A stretch of DNA of 10,020 nucleotides from Zancudomyces culisetae (taxonomy: Eukaryota > Kickxellomycota > Harpellomycetes > Harpellales > Legeriomycetaceae): contig LSSK01000276.1 in assembly GCA_001969505.1 (NCBI GenBank), forward strand, positions 1-10,020, read 5' to 3'. Under the pieces are notes generated by a model. It had not been told where the DNA came from. It made no database searches and worked only from the letters and a program-made list of their open reading frames with translations. The first letter of the stretch is position 1. Each line of letters opens with the position of its first letter. The position numbers were made by a program, and so were the translations under genes. This document shows, piece after piece, positions 1-8,585 of this stretch.

Positions 1-50
1 GCGTGGTGCTAATAACGCCAAGGTCACAGGTTCGACCCCTGTACAGAGCA
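1..50 (+). tRNA. tRNA-Ile: tRNA-Ile (anticodon AAT), 3' part
   Basis: The 5' part lies outside the window. Bases 4-8 (TGGTG) pair with 16-20 (CGCCA) as the anticodon stem around the loop CTAATAA, so the anticodon at 11-13 is AAT (read as IAU in the mature tRNA). A five-base variable region (21-25) follows. The T stem is 26-30 (ACAGG) with 38-42 (CCTGT) around the loop TTCGACC. The 3' acceptor strand is 43-49 with discriminator A at 50. No CCA is encoded, as expected for a eukaryotic nuclear tRNA, and a T run follows at once. The T arm also holds the Pol III B box. The acceptor stem and D arm cannot be checked here. Confidence 0.95.
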
Positions 51-53
51 TAC

Positions 54-58
54 TTTTT
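54..58 (+). terminator. Pol III terminator of tRNA-Ile
   Basis: Five consecutive T bases begin four bases after the discriminator base of the tRNA. A run of four or more T is the standard RNA polymerase III stop signal. Confidence 0.85.
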
Positions 59-120
59 ATAATAGTATAAATTGTTCAAGCTTATTTTAATTGATGTTTT
101 TATATATCTGATTATTTTTC

Positions 121-204
121 AGCTAATGTGAAGGCTGAGTTTGGCATAGCACTGATAATGTCAGTACTACTCAGTTTGCAGATCTCGCCACTGGTTCTGA
201 TTGC
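121..204 (+). repeat. 84-bp module A, forward copy
   Basis: This stretch matches the reverse complement of 521-604 over 84 bases without gaps, with 13 mismatches by hand count (about 85% identity). Both ends are sharply shared (agctaatg at the outer end, gcaat at the inner end). The module also folds on itself: CTGAG at 135-139 pairs with CTCAG at 170-174, and 147-155 pairs with 161-169 with one mismatch around a five-base loop. No protein frame is seen. It could be a terminal inverted repeat of a small mobile element or part of a larger repeat unit. Confidence 0.8.
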
Positions 205-212
205 TCAAATAG

Positions 213-518
213 TGTAGTATAACGGCTACACACTTTTTGTTAGCGAATCAATTGCGATTCCTTAGTAGAAGATAACTACCAATGATAGCTAGTAGAATAT
301 ATAGTAATAATAATCTAAGATAGTAAAGTGAATAACAAACCGAATATAACGAAGGGGACAACGAAAATAGCATCTTTATCTTTTTTTAACAGATAATACT
401 TTACATATACGTTTTTATATACTTAATAATTGAAAATAGCAATTGATACTGATATAGTTTACTTAGTGTTTTATTATTATCATAACAATAATAAAAGGTA
501 TTAAAAACATTCATATTA
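213..518 (+). repeat. Repeat unit body, copy 1 (forward)
   Basis: Successive blocks match, in order and reversed, the stretch 646-944. The best are 213-259 against 898-944 (47 bases, 6 mismatches), 325-373 against 789-838, and an AT-rich tail around 410-515 against 646-770. The copy sits between the two inverted A modules, so 121-604 together looks like an element with 84-bp terminal inverted repeats. No coding frame is seen. Confidence 0.75.
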
Positions 519-520
519 CG

Positions 521-604
521 GCAATCTGAACCAGTGAAGTGATCCGCAACCTGAGTATAACTGACATAATCAGTGCTATACTAAACTCAGCTATCACATT
601 AGCT
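521..604 (-). repeat. 84-bp module A, inverted copy
   Basis: This is the reverse-complement partner of 121-204 (about 85% identity over 84 bases, no gaps). The internal hairpin is kept in altered form: CTGAG at 551-555 with CTCAG at 586-590, and CTGA at 561-564 with TCAG at 570-573. It lies between two body copies of opposite orientation, at the centre of a large mirror-symmetric arrangement. Confidence 0.8.
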
Positions 605-645
605 AAAAAAATATAACAGATAACTTATAATATCTACAATTTATT

Positions 646-944
646 ACAATAGGAATGTTTTAATATCTTTTATAACTGTTTTAATATTAATAAAACTTTA
701 ATTAAAACTATATTAGTTATTAAGTACTAATTGTATCTAATTCGTTTACAATGTATATGTGAAGTATATATCTTAAGAAATGCTAAATATGCTTCTTTTT
801 GTTATCCCATCTCGTTATATCGGTTTGCTATTCACTTTAATTCATAGATCGTTTTAACCATAAATTTTTTTGCCCTCATTGGTGATTATATTCTTGTAAT
901 CGATATTGATTCGCTTGCAAAAAGTATGTAACCGTTATACTACA
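646..944 (-). repeat. Repeat unit body, copy 2 (reversed)
   Basis: Read on the minus strand this stretch follows copy 1 block by block: 898-944 is about 87% identical to 213-259, 789-838 matches 325-373 with one gap, and the AT-rich 646-788 matches 374-518 more loosely. Read on the plus strand it is collinear with a third copy about 424-436 bases further on. Drift between copies suggests an old, uncorrected duplication. Confidence 0.75.
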
Positions 945-1081
945 ATACTTTGTATTTAACATTTAGGATATGTTAAAAGTTATCTTGTATCTTTATAGCT
1001 AATGCAAAGACCTCGATTGTAACGCACTGATTATGAAATTATACTCAGGTCTCTGACCGTTGTTAGTTATGATATCCGTTA

Positions 1082-1390
1082 AAAGAATATTTGAATTTTA
1101 TTTACTATTATTTATATAAAATTTCACCATGAAAACTATATTAATTATAAAGTCTAGACGTATTTAATATGTATAAAACGCAATGTAAAGTATATTCAAT
1201 ATAGAAAGCCTCAAAGTATTTTTTAATGTCATACCTCGTTATATTAACTGATAGTTCGGAAATTCTAACTTTCTAGCTTAATTATTTTAATGTTTTTCTC
1301 GTTATGCGTTCATTGGTAGGTGTATTCTGCTAAGGAACCTAATTTGTTCATTATCAAAAACGATGTAGTTGTTATATTTCAGTATTAAAT
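1082..1390 (-). repeat. Repeat unit body, copy 3 (diverged)
   Basis: Shared blocks with copy 2 occur in the same order and at a nearly constant offset. The aaaactatatta block is at 704 and 1132, caatgt at 749 and 1181, ctcgttatat at 811 and 1235, cattggt at 877 and 1311, and the gtaaccgttatac-like block at 928 and 1364. The offsets stay between 424 and 436 over about 250 bases, which chance matches would not do. Identity is clearly lower than between copies 1 and 2. A diverged A-like segment may lie at 998-1081, but its orientation is ambiguous. Confidence 0.6.
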
Positions 1391-1542
1391 ACAATTCTTA
1401 CTTATATCCCGCTTATTTTAATGTAAGTTCGTATAAGTTTGTATGCACTATAATTTCTAATAATAAATATACTTTACTATTTTTGATGTTGAACTATTGT
1501 GTGATTTGTTGAGTTTTTATTTCGTACAAATAAAATAGCCAT

Positions 1543-1784
1543 ATCTTAATGAGTACTGTCTGACGTGACCGGGTAGTTCACGTTTCTTGGTCGGGTTTCT
1601 GATTGATAGAAACTCCTGCTTAACTATTTATCCTAGCTCATGGAAAGGATCCCGTGACTTTCAGGTTCTATATCCATATTGGGTACTCCTAACGGTCACT
1701 GTCGGAAGAATAGCGTTTCTCACCTTTCAACTGTTGGATGATGGCTGAACGGAGTTGCTGCATCAGACCTGATATTGAGATTTT
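1543..1784 (+). ncRNA. Candidate structured Pol III RNA, about 240 nt
   Basis: Roughly 1560-1775 is near 44% GC by count, an island in much more AT-rich sequence. Its ends pair: 1543-1551 with 1773-1781 (9 bp including two G-U), then after an internal loop GTCTGA at 1558-1563 with TCAGAC at 1763-1768. Near the 5' side are hairpins ACGTGA/TCACGT (1563-1568 with 1578-1583; shares base 1563 with the closing helix) and GTTTCT/AGAAAC (1595-1600 with 1608-1613, extendable). Further pairings are GAAAG/CTTTC (1643-1647, 1658-1662) or, alternatively, GTGAC/GTCAC (1654-1658, 1695-1699). A TTTT stop at 1781-1784 directly follows the closing helix, favouring the plus strand; GGTTCTATATCC at 1664-1675 loosely resembles a Pol III B box. 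Size and a closed end helix fit RNase P, MRP or SRP RNA, but I could not match their conserved cores with confidence. A transposon relic is possible, since one plus frame is open for about 58 codons (1569-1744). Confidence 0.4.
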
Positions 1785-2640
1785 AGTAACGTTATAAATG
1801 ATATATTCTTCTAGTTAATTAGCCTCAGCACTATTAAACTCTATAAATAAACAACCTTTTTCAAATAAAATTTTGTTGTTCAACTGATTACTTTATTTAC
1901 TTTTCTTTTAACTTGTATCTTTAAAACAACTAAAAGAGCTAAGCAATCCTCATTCAATCTTTCTTTGCTTATACATATACTTTTTCAATATACCCACTAA
2001 AAGCTAATTCAAATAACCTATGTTTCTACGTAATATACTGAGTTGTATCGTGTGGTTTCGTTTTTACATCGTTTTCGTATTCTTATTGTTCATATATTTG
2101 AATGTTGATTTCCTATAATTTTTTTAATTGTATTTTTTTTGTTTTATAATTTTTCTTTGATTATTAAATTTTTTTCCAATTGACTAAATAGTATTGTTGT
2201 ATTTTTGATCAACTTTAATATACTTTAGATGATTGATTATGTAGTAAATGAAATTTTTATTTGAAATTTTTTAATCTCTATCTACATCGGGATACACACG
2301 ACACCAGTAACCGTTTCTGCAACTTTTTTAGAATTATGTAGTTAAACTTTATAGATTAATTATGTTAAATATTTTTTATATTTAGTTTATTTAATAAAAC
2401 TCGCTCCTTTAAATTATTGTCAGTAATTTAATATTCAAGTTAATCGTCATCAAGAAAAAAATTTAACCCATTCTCTACTTTCTTTGAATCTTTGATCTAT
2501 ACGTATCAATAGAACATCCAGGACGTTTTATAAAAATTAAAATACGAAGGTAACATGAGGAGTATTATGAAACTATATGGAAAATATGATAATTTTTATA
2601 CATTCACAGTTACATCTACAAAAATTAAGTTTATGGAGTT
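1785..2640. other. AT-rich intergenic region, no gene seen
   Basis: The stretch is extremely AT-rich with many T runs and no open frame of note on either strand. It contains the 3' flank of the sulfhydrylase gene. I saw no clear AATAAA on the minus strand within about 100 bases of that gene's stop. A small less AT-rich patch at about 2285-2327 has no recognisable fold or frame. Confidence 0.6.
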
Positions 2641-4068
<1,428 letters not shown>

Positions 4069-4098
4069 TTACTTGTGATCACAGAGGATATTTTTGGC

Positions 4099-4106
4099 TA
4101 TTTATG
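4099..4106 (-). promoter_or_regulatory. TATA-like box of the sulfhydrylase gene
   Basis: Minus-strand CATAAATA lies about 70 bases upstream of the ATG at 4029. The stretch between is A-rich on the coding strand, as in many fungal leaders. A ten-base palindrome, TGTGATCACA (4074-4083), sits between box and start. TATA-like matches are common in such AT-rich DNA, so only the position gives weight. Confidence 0.4.
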
Positions 4107-4218
4107 ACTTTTGCTCCACAATTTCCTTCTAGCTTGAAATCATAAATATAAACTATTCTCATATTTAGCCATACTAATTATCTCATCACAGATTGTTGAA
4201 ACTGCACTACAGGTGATA

Positions 4219-4237
4219 ATTGCGAATATTTCGCAAT
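4219..4237. promoter_or_regulatory. Dyad ATTGCGAA-tat-TTCGCAAT in sulfhydrylase promoter
   Basis: Two perfect 8-base inverted arms are separated by three bases, centred about 200 bases upstream of the sulfhydrylase ATG. The half-sites hold CG and so are unusual in this AT-rich flank. The shape suits a dimeric DNA-binding protein; each arm resembles a C/EBP-type bZIP half-site (ATTGCG). No CACGTG (Cbf1) or AAACTGTGG (Met31/32) site was seen nearby. The regulator is unknown. Confidence 0.4.
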
Positions 4238-4239
4238 AA

Positions 4240-5327
4240 TTGTGATTTTCGATTCTTTTACTTGTAGCTTTAAATTACATGTCACATTTTTCGATAATTT
4301 AATTAAGACTTTAAATAAGAAGTTACTCATAGCTTAATTTATTCTTTAGGTCCCAATTCACAATACAAAACCTTATTTCTGAAAAATAAATTATTATTTT
4401 GCTTCATGCTTTTCAACATGTTACCGATGCACCCTGGCTAGCTCTTTAACTTTATTTGAACTGTAACCAATTATTTGTTTAAACCAAGTTGTCAGGCAGT
4501 CGTTATATGTGATAAGCCAATATAACCTCCACAAAACAACAAACATTCATAAACTTACTTAGAATTTGGTTTAGACGTGAGTTCCATTTTCCTGTTTAAG
4601 AATTGGTGAATAATACTTTAGTACACAAAAAAGATCAAACTCAAGACGACAATCGCTTCAACCAACTTTGTGTACTCACAACTGTTTTTTTAAATCCATA
4701 CATTAACAATAAACAAATTTATAGAAATCAGAGTACCATAAATAAATATGATAAAAGTGTTCGTGTCTAAAGCACACTAGGTCAAGCCTTTTCAAATATA
4801 TTGTGTATACCTTTTCTCGTTCGATTTTTAAACAAATTGTCATCTAGCCTTTTTTTGAATTCCCAACGTTACTTTCCAACTATTAATACACCCGTAGCGT
4901 TTCAGAAATAAACTGCTCAATGCTGTGATCAGTGATTATTAAACTATGAATTAAGCATACATATAAAAAAACAATGTCCACATTCAAAAAGTCCAATTTT
5001 TAGTGTTATTTACCAAGTTTTATTTTGTATTGAAATAAAAATATCAGTAAAAATCAATGTATTATAGATCCAACAGTATTGGGTATGCTCCCCTTTTCCC
5101 TTCTCTTACTCACACCTTTGACGTCATACCATGTTTTAATTTTTTTAATTTTTTTTATTCTCTTGAGGTATCACAGCCTTTTTTCTTCAATAAACATAAA
5201 TATTTTGTCATATCCTTTGAAAGAGTTCCTGACCTACCTTAATCCACTAACGCAAAAAAATATAAATACTTTCCACAATGCAAACATAAAAAATTCGTCA
5301 ACGATTATATTACGACTAAACAACCAG
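4240..5327. other. Intergenic region between sulfhydrylase and first GST
   Basis: No gene is supported here. Short plus-strand frames around 5057-5351 are low-complexity, hydrophobic and AT-driven. An inverted repeat, AGTACACAAA at 4620-4629 with TTTGTGTACT at 4667-4676, has perfect 10-base arms around a 37-base loop and could form a hairpin or be a paired binding site. The left part is distal sulfhydrylase promoter; the right part is beyond the 3' end of the first transferase. Confidence 0.5.
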
Positions 5328-5333
5328 TTTATT
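5328..5333 (-). terminator. Poly(A) signal AATAAA of first GST gene
   Basis: Minus-strand AATAAA lies about 36 bases past the stop codon of the transferase ending at 5369, a suitable place for a cleavage and polyadenylation signal. Confidence 0.5.
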
Positions 5334-5368
5334 CAATTTAATACAAATTAATAAGCAAAATCCAAAAC

Positions 5369-5959
5369 TTAAGCCGATGCAATAGAGGGGTTTTCGCTCA
5401 TTTTCTTGATCAGTTTGTACATATGTGGAGCAGTTGAATCAGAGATAAGATCACACATTCCAATTTGCTTTAGTACAGAGTGCAATAAATAAATGGCAAA
5501 ATCTGGATAACTAAGGTTATTTCCGATGTAGTGGCCACTTGGATTTGCAGCTAGGATTGGCTCATGCTTGCTAACCAAGTACTTAACTGTATTTATCAAC
5601 TTTTCTTTGCTGGTATCAGATTTTTCTATAAAATTATATGCAACGTATGCTTCAATTGAGTCGGCGATGTTATCGACATACTGCTCTGCTGTGGCTGCTT
5701 CTTTAGCGTCTGATGGAAGGAATCCGAACTTGTGTGCAACGTATCTTTCAATGGCTTTGCTCTCGCATAATGTAAACTTGGACCCGTCTGTGCATGTCTC
5801 AATCAGTACTGGGAGGCGGCCATATGGCATAGTTTGCTTGGCAGATGGCCAGTCTGGGGTGGTTAGCTTCCATTTGGCACCACCCACGTTCAGCATGAGT
5901 TTGGTGATGGTAGCCCTACCGTTGTTGATTGGAAAATACAAAAGCTCGAATGATGACAT
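5369..5959 (-). CDS. Sigma-like glutathione S-transferase, copy 1
   Basis: The 196-residue protein is expected to conjugate glutathione to electrophiles or act as a glutathione-dependent isomerase or peroxidase in the cytosol. The N-terminal thioredoxin fold spans about 1-82: Y8 in ELLYFP is the likely catalytic tyrosine, R15 follows in GRA, P50 in GRLPVL is the cis-proline, and E66-S67 in CESKAI bind the glutamyl end of glutathione. The helical C-terminal domain (about 85-196) has the capping motif LSYPDF with D153. Length fits the family (about 200). The frame runs 11 codons further upstream, but only to a TTG at 5992; the first ATG, after an A-rich stretch, is at 5959 and aligns with the start of the neighbouring copy. 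The ungapped alignment to that copy shows about 59% identity. Class by eye only; the substrate is unknown. Confidence 0.9.
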   Translation of the reverse strand: MSSFELLYFPINNGRATITKLMLNVGGAKWKLTTPDWPSAKQTMPYGRLPVLIETCTDGSKFTLCESKAIERYVAHKFGFLPSDAKEAATAEQYVDNIADSIEAYVAYNFIEKSDTSKEKLINTVKYLVSKHEPILAANPSGHYIGNNLSYPDFAIYLLHSVLKQIGMCDLISDSTAPHMYKLIKKMSENPSIASA

Positions 5960-6060
5960 TTTTTTATATTTCGCTTGGTACTCTTTTGACAATACTGGAT
6001 TGTGTTAAAGAAGTAATGGATCTACAGAATAAAAGGAAAGATAAAAGGCTTATCTGGCCG

Positions 6061-6069
6061 TATTTATAT
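6061..6069 (-). promoter_or_regulatory. TATA-like box of first GST gene
   Basis: Minus-strand ATATAAATA lies about 105 bases upstream of the ATG at 5959, a normal fungal distance. The match is good but short, and the region is AT-rich. Confidence 0.45.
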
Positions 6070-6494
6070 TTGTTCAAGATGCTAGAAAATGGGGTTTAGC
6101 ATTACAAATAAAACAAACCTAGCAGATGCAAGTACAAATGCAAAGTAATGGCATTTTTTTACATTGCAGAACTCACTAAACAATGTATAGCAAATCCAAA
6201 TATGCATACAAAGCAATTTAGCGGCATATTACTGCTTTTAATATACCGATTAGTAAGCAGCTTGTACTTCTGGCAAATGTTGGGTTCCCTAAAATAATCC
6301 ATTTCCAACGTATGAAAAAGTGCAACAAGATAAATTAAGTTCTTGCCATTGACTATACCACTCTACTGTTGATCTTCAGCATAATGATAAATATTTAGGC
6401 ATAAAAAAATGATGCCATTGGAGAGTTTACGATTTGCATAAAAGTTCTGATGTTTCAAAGAAAGCAAAACAATTTCTCAAGCCTTAATGCAAAG

Positions 6495-6511
6495 TCTAGA
6501 AATTTCTAGAA
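6495..6511. promoter_or_regulatory. Heat-shock-element-like palindrome upstream of first GST
   Basis: Bases 6499-6511 read GAAatTTCtaGAA, a perfect three-unit heat shock element (alternating GAA and TTC at two-base spacing). GTC at 6494-6496 nearly makes a fourth unit. Bases 6495-6510 are also a perfect 16-base palindrome (TCTAGAAATTTCTAGA). The site is about 540 bases upstream of the ATG at 5959. Hsf1-type factors bind such trimers and often control stress genes including glutathione transferases. The distance and the chance of a random match in 10 kb (of the order of one in ten) limit confidence. Confidence 0.4.
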
Positions 6512-6540
6512 CTCATGAATTTATTTTAATGTAAATATTT

Positions 6541-6876
6541 CCGCCAGCCAACTATGAGTTACGACATGTGACACGGAAAAGCGATAATATCCCATCTTTT
6601 TGATAGAAAACTCGATGAAGTTTCAAGATAATGATCTGATGTATTGTTGTCACTGACATTTCGGAGTTTGCAAACTGTCCATCAAATAACTGTATGAGTG
6701 TTCCAATACTTTACCTCCCTTGGTCGCTCAAAATTGGATCTTTAAAACCCAGGTCAACTCTTCAATCCTAAAACCAAAATGATTTCGCTGATAAACAGTT
6801 GTCAAACCGAGTGGTCTATAGCAGTACTAACCATAATTTCCAAGTTTCTATCACCATCCAAAACCACGGTGTCACT
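6541..6876 (-). pseudogene. Possible degenerate retroelement protease fragment
   Basis: One minus-strand frame of 112 codons has five stops, no fewer than is plausible by chance. Near its start it reads LEIMVSTAIDHSV, which lines up without gaps to the Ty3/Gypsy retropepsin pattern around the catalytic Asp (hydrophobic, V, D, T, G, A, D, H, S). LFISE and LVLGLK follow, as in the next helix of that family. The catalytic Asp is replaced by Ser and the Gly by Ala, so any such gene would be dead. It may be coincidence; no other retroelement domain is seen nearby. Confidence 0.2.
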
Positions 6877-7267
6877 TCAGCAAACTTACTCAATTGTTTT
6901 GATTTATCTTTTTTTGTTTAAAAGTTTAACTGGCACTCTGGAATTCCCGTTTAGAGGTTAGGGTAGAGCGGAATATACCTGAACTAGAATTAATACAAAT
7001 GGTAAAACAAAAGCTACAGATGTAATCATCTAATTGAAAAATTAGAACAATAGCATTACTTGCAACAAAATTGACTTTCAGTGCTGTTACAGATTCCATA
7101 AACCAAAAAAGACATTAAAAAACAATTTTCCGTATTCTTAGAATAAGACTAGAATCAATTATTATAATAGAGTATTCTGAAAAAAAAAGTCTAGAAAGGA
7201 AAACATAACCATGATTAATAAAAGGGTAAAATATTTTTTAGAAAAAAAAAAAAGGTACTGGCACAAA
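6877..7267. other. Intergenic, 3' flank of second GST
   Basis: No gene is supported. Just past the stop of the second transferase the minus strand carries a run of twelve T (7242-7253), probably in its 3' untranslated region. No clear AATAAA was found there. A short plus-strand ATG frame that starts at 6779 and ends at 6961 has no recognisable content. Confidence 0.5.
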
Positions 7268-7852
7268 TTATTGGACTGCTGGGAGTGCTGCCAAGCTCTT
7301 GGCAAGCTTTGTAATGTGTGGTGCAGTTGATTCATTGATGAAATCAGTCAATCCTGTTTCAGTAAGCATGAAATACAAGTGGTAAAGGTAAATGTCAGGG
7401 TAGCTAAGCTTGTTTCCAATGTAGTGACCACTTGGGTTTGCAGCAAGAATTGGTTCGTGTCTGCTTATTAAGTATTTCACTGCTTTTTGAACTGCTTCCT
7501 TACTGGCATCGTTCTTTTCTACATAGTGGTGTTTGTAGAAAAGATCAATAGAGTCAACTATGTTATCAACATAAGATTCTGCGATTGCGGACTGTTCTAG
7601 GTCAGCTGGAAGGAATCCGTACTTGCGTGCAATATATCTCTCAATTGCTTGACTCTCGCATAGAGTGAACTTAGAGCCATCAGCTTTGGTTTCAACTAGG
7701 ACTGGGAGACGACCGTAAGGCATATTTTCCTTTTCTGCTGGCCATGCAGGGCATGCGCTTTTTAGTGTCGCACCTGCGGAATTAAGCATTATTCTGGTGA
7801 TATTTGCTCTCCCAAGGTTCATTGGGAAATACAAGAGTTCGTATGTTGACAT
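7268..7852 (-). CDS. Sigma-like glutathione S-transferase, copy 2
   Basis: The 194-residue protein is a tandem paralogue of the transferase at 5369-5959. All key positions are kept: Y8 (ELLYFP), R15, P50 (GRLPVL), E66-S67 (CESQAI) and D153 (LSYPDI). Identity is highest in the glutathione-binding half and in the segment around 132-152, and lowest around 104-110 and 155-168 in the C-terminal domain, which usually forms the electrophile pocket. The two copies may therefore prefer different substrates. The start is set at ATG 7852, after TTCTAAAA and in register with copy 1. The frame stays open upstream through an ATG at 8011 (53 extra residues) to a TTG at 8032, but a good TATA box lies inside that extension and the extra residues look like translated flank. 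Cytosolic; substrate unknown. Confidence 0.9.
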   Translation of the reverse strand: MSTYELLYFPMNLGRANITRIMLNSAGATLKSACPAWPAEKENMPYGRLPVLVETKADGSKFTLCESQAIERYIARKYGFLPADLEQSAIAESYVDNIVDSIDLFYKHHYVEKNDASKEAVQKAVKYLISRHEPILAANPSGHYIGNKLSYPDIYLYHLYFMLTETGLTDFINESTAPHITKLAKSLAALPAVQ

Positions 7853-7932
7853 TTTTAGAAAATATTTTATTTGTATTATATTGGAAACTGTATTGCTACT
7901 GAATTTGAGTAAACGAAAGGAAATAACCAGGC

Positions 7933-7941
7933 CTTTATATA
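7933..7941 (-). promoter_or_regulatory. TATA box of second GST gene
   Basis: Minus-strand TATATAAAG, a near-consensus TATA box followed by GCC, lies about 80 bases upstream of the ATG at 7852. This supports the short form of the protein, because transcripts starting downstream of this box would lack the ATG at 8011. Confidence 0.55.
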
Positions 7942-8039
7942 GATTAGTTTTTTTACTGCTTGCTCTTTTTTCTTCGAGATTCATAGAATCTTGTAGATGT
8001 TTTCTAGTCATTTTGAAACCGAATATGACCAATAGTTGA

Positions 8040-8585
8040 AAAAAAAAACATTCAAGCCTCTTAACAAATTTGGCATGATATTAATAGCTGAATAAGAACG
8101 AAATTAACATAACTTTAATGTATATTTGTGTTTATTATGTTTATTTGAATGGAATGAAAGCTTTTATTATTATTGTTATGCAAATATATGGTAAAGCATG
8201 CTCCATCCAATCACACAAATACCTTGCTCAAGTATTGGTAAAGGTAAAACAGGATCTAGGTATATCGGTTTACAATGATTTAAATTAACTTTAATAGTTG
8301 GTTTTATTTATTTTATAAAAACTATATAGTGATATCTGACAATACATATTTCATTAATTATGTGTTCTAAGTATAAACTCTTTTATTATAAATAATATAG
8401 ACTACAATTATTAAGTATTGGATTTGTTGATAAAAAACTAGAGTCTATGAAAAATTCGAATAATAACAAAGTACTGTTCATACTCCTAAACGTACCAGAA
8501 TAGGGGTCGTTTTAAAGAAAATTATACAATTTCTGCGTCTATGACTTCACTTAGGTTTCAATTAGCTATATAAATTACACGCAAT
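8040..8585. other. AT-rich intergenic region, no gene seen
   Basis: No supported frame or RNA fold on either strand. It includes distal promoter sequence of the second transferase, an A run of ten at 8039-8048, and scattered A/T runs. A ten-base match (atatcggttt, near 8261) to the repeat bodies upstream is too short to call another copy. Confidence 0.5.

Noticed and set aside
1050-1080. Resemblance of gaccgttgttag to the 3' end of yeast RNase P RNA
   Set aside because: The match is short, has no conserved core around it and lies inside the decayed repeat array.
1684-1720. GTCGGAAGAATAGC read as the SRP RNA helix 8 motif
   Set aside because: The tetraloop is flanked by only two possible pairs and the symmetric-loop bases do not fit, so the SRP assignment is not supported.
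5057-5351. Two overlapping plus-strand frames rich in Leu, Phe, Ile and Asn
   Set aside because: Low-complexity translation of T- and A-rich DNA with no domain, and it overlaps the 3' flank of the first transferase.
5960-5992. Longer form of the first transferase starting at 5992
   Set aside because: The codon at 5990-5992 is TTG, not ATG. The first ATG at 5959 matches the start of the paralogue.
5568-6008. Plus-strand frame of 146 codons over the first transferase
   Set aside because: It is antisense to the transferase, and the reverse frame carries all catalytic residues. The open stretch is a shadow.
6250-6256. TTAGTAA, a Yap1-type site about 290 bases upstream of the first transferase
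   Set aside because: A seven-base AT-only core occurs often by chance in DNA this AT-rich; not listed as a feature.
6779-6961. Plus-strand ATG frame of 60 codons between the transferases
   Set aside because: No recognisable motif, composition like the flanks, and no promoter or conservation evidence.
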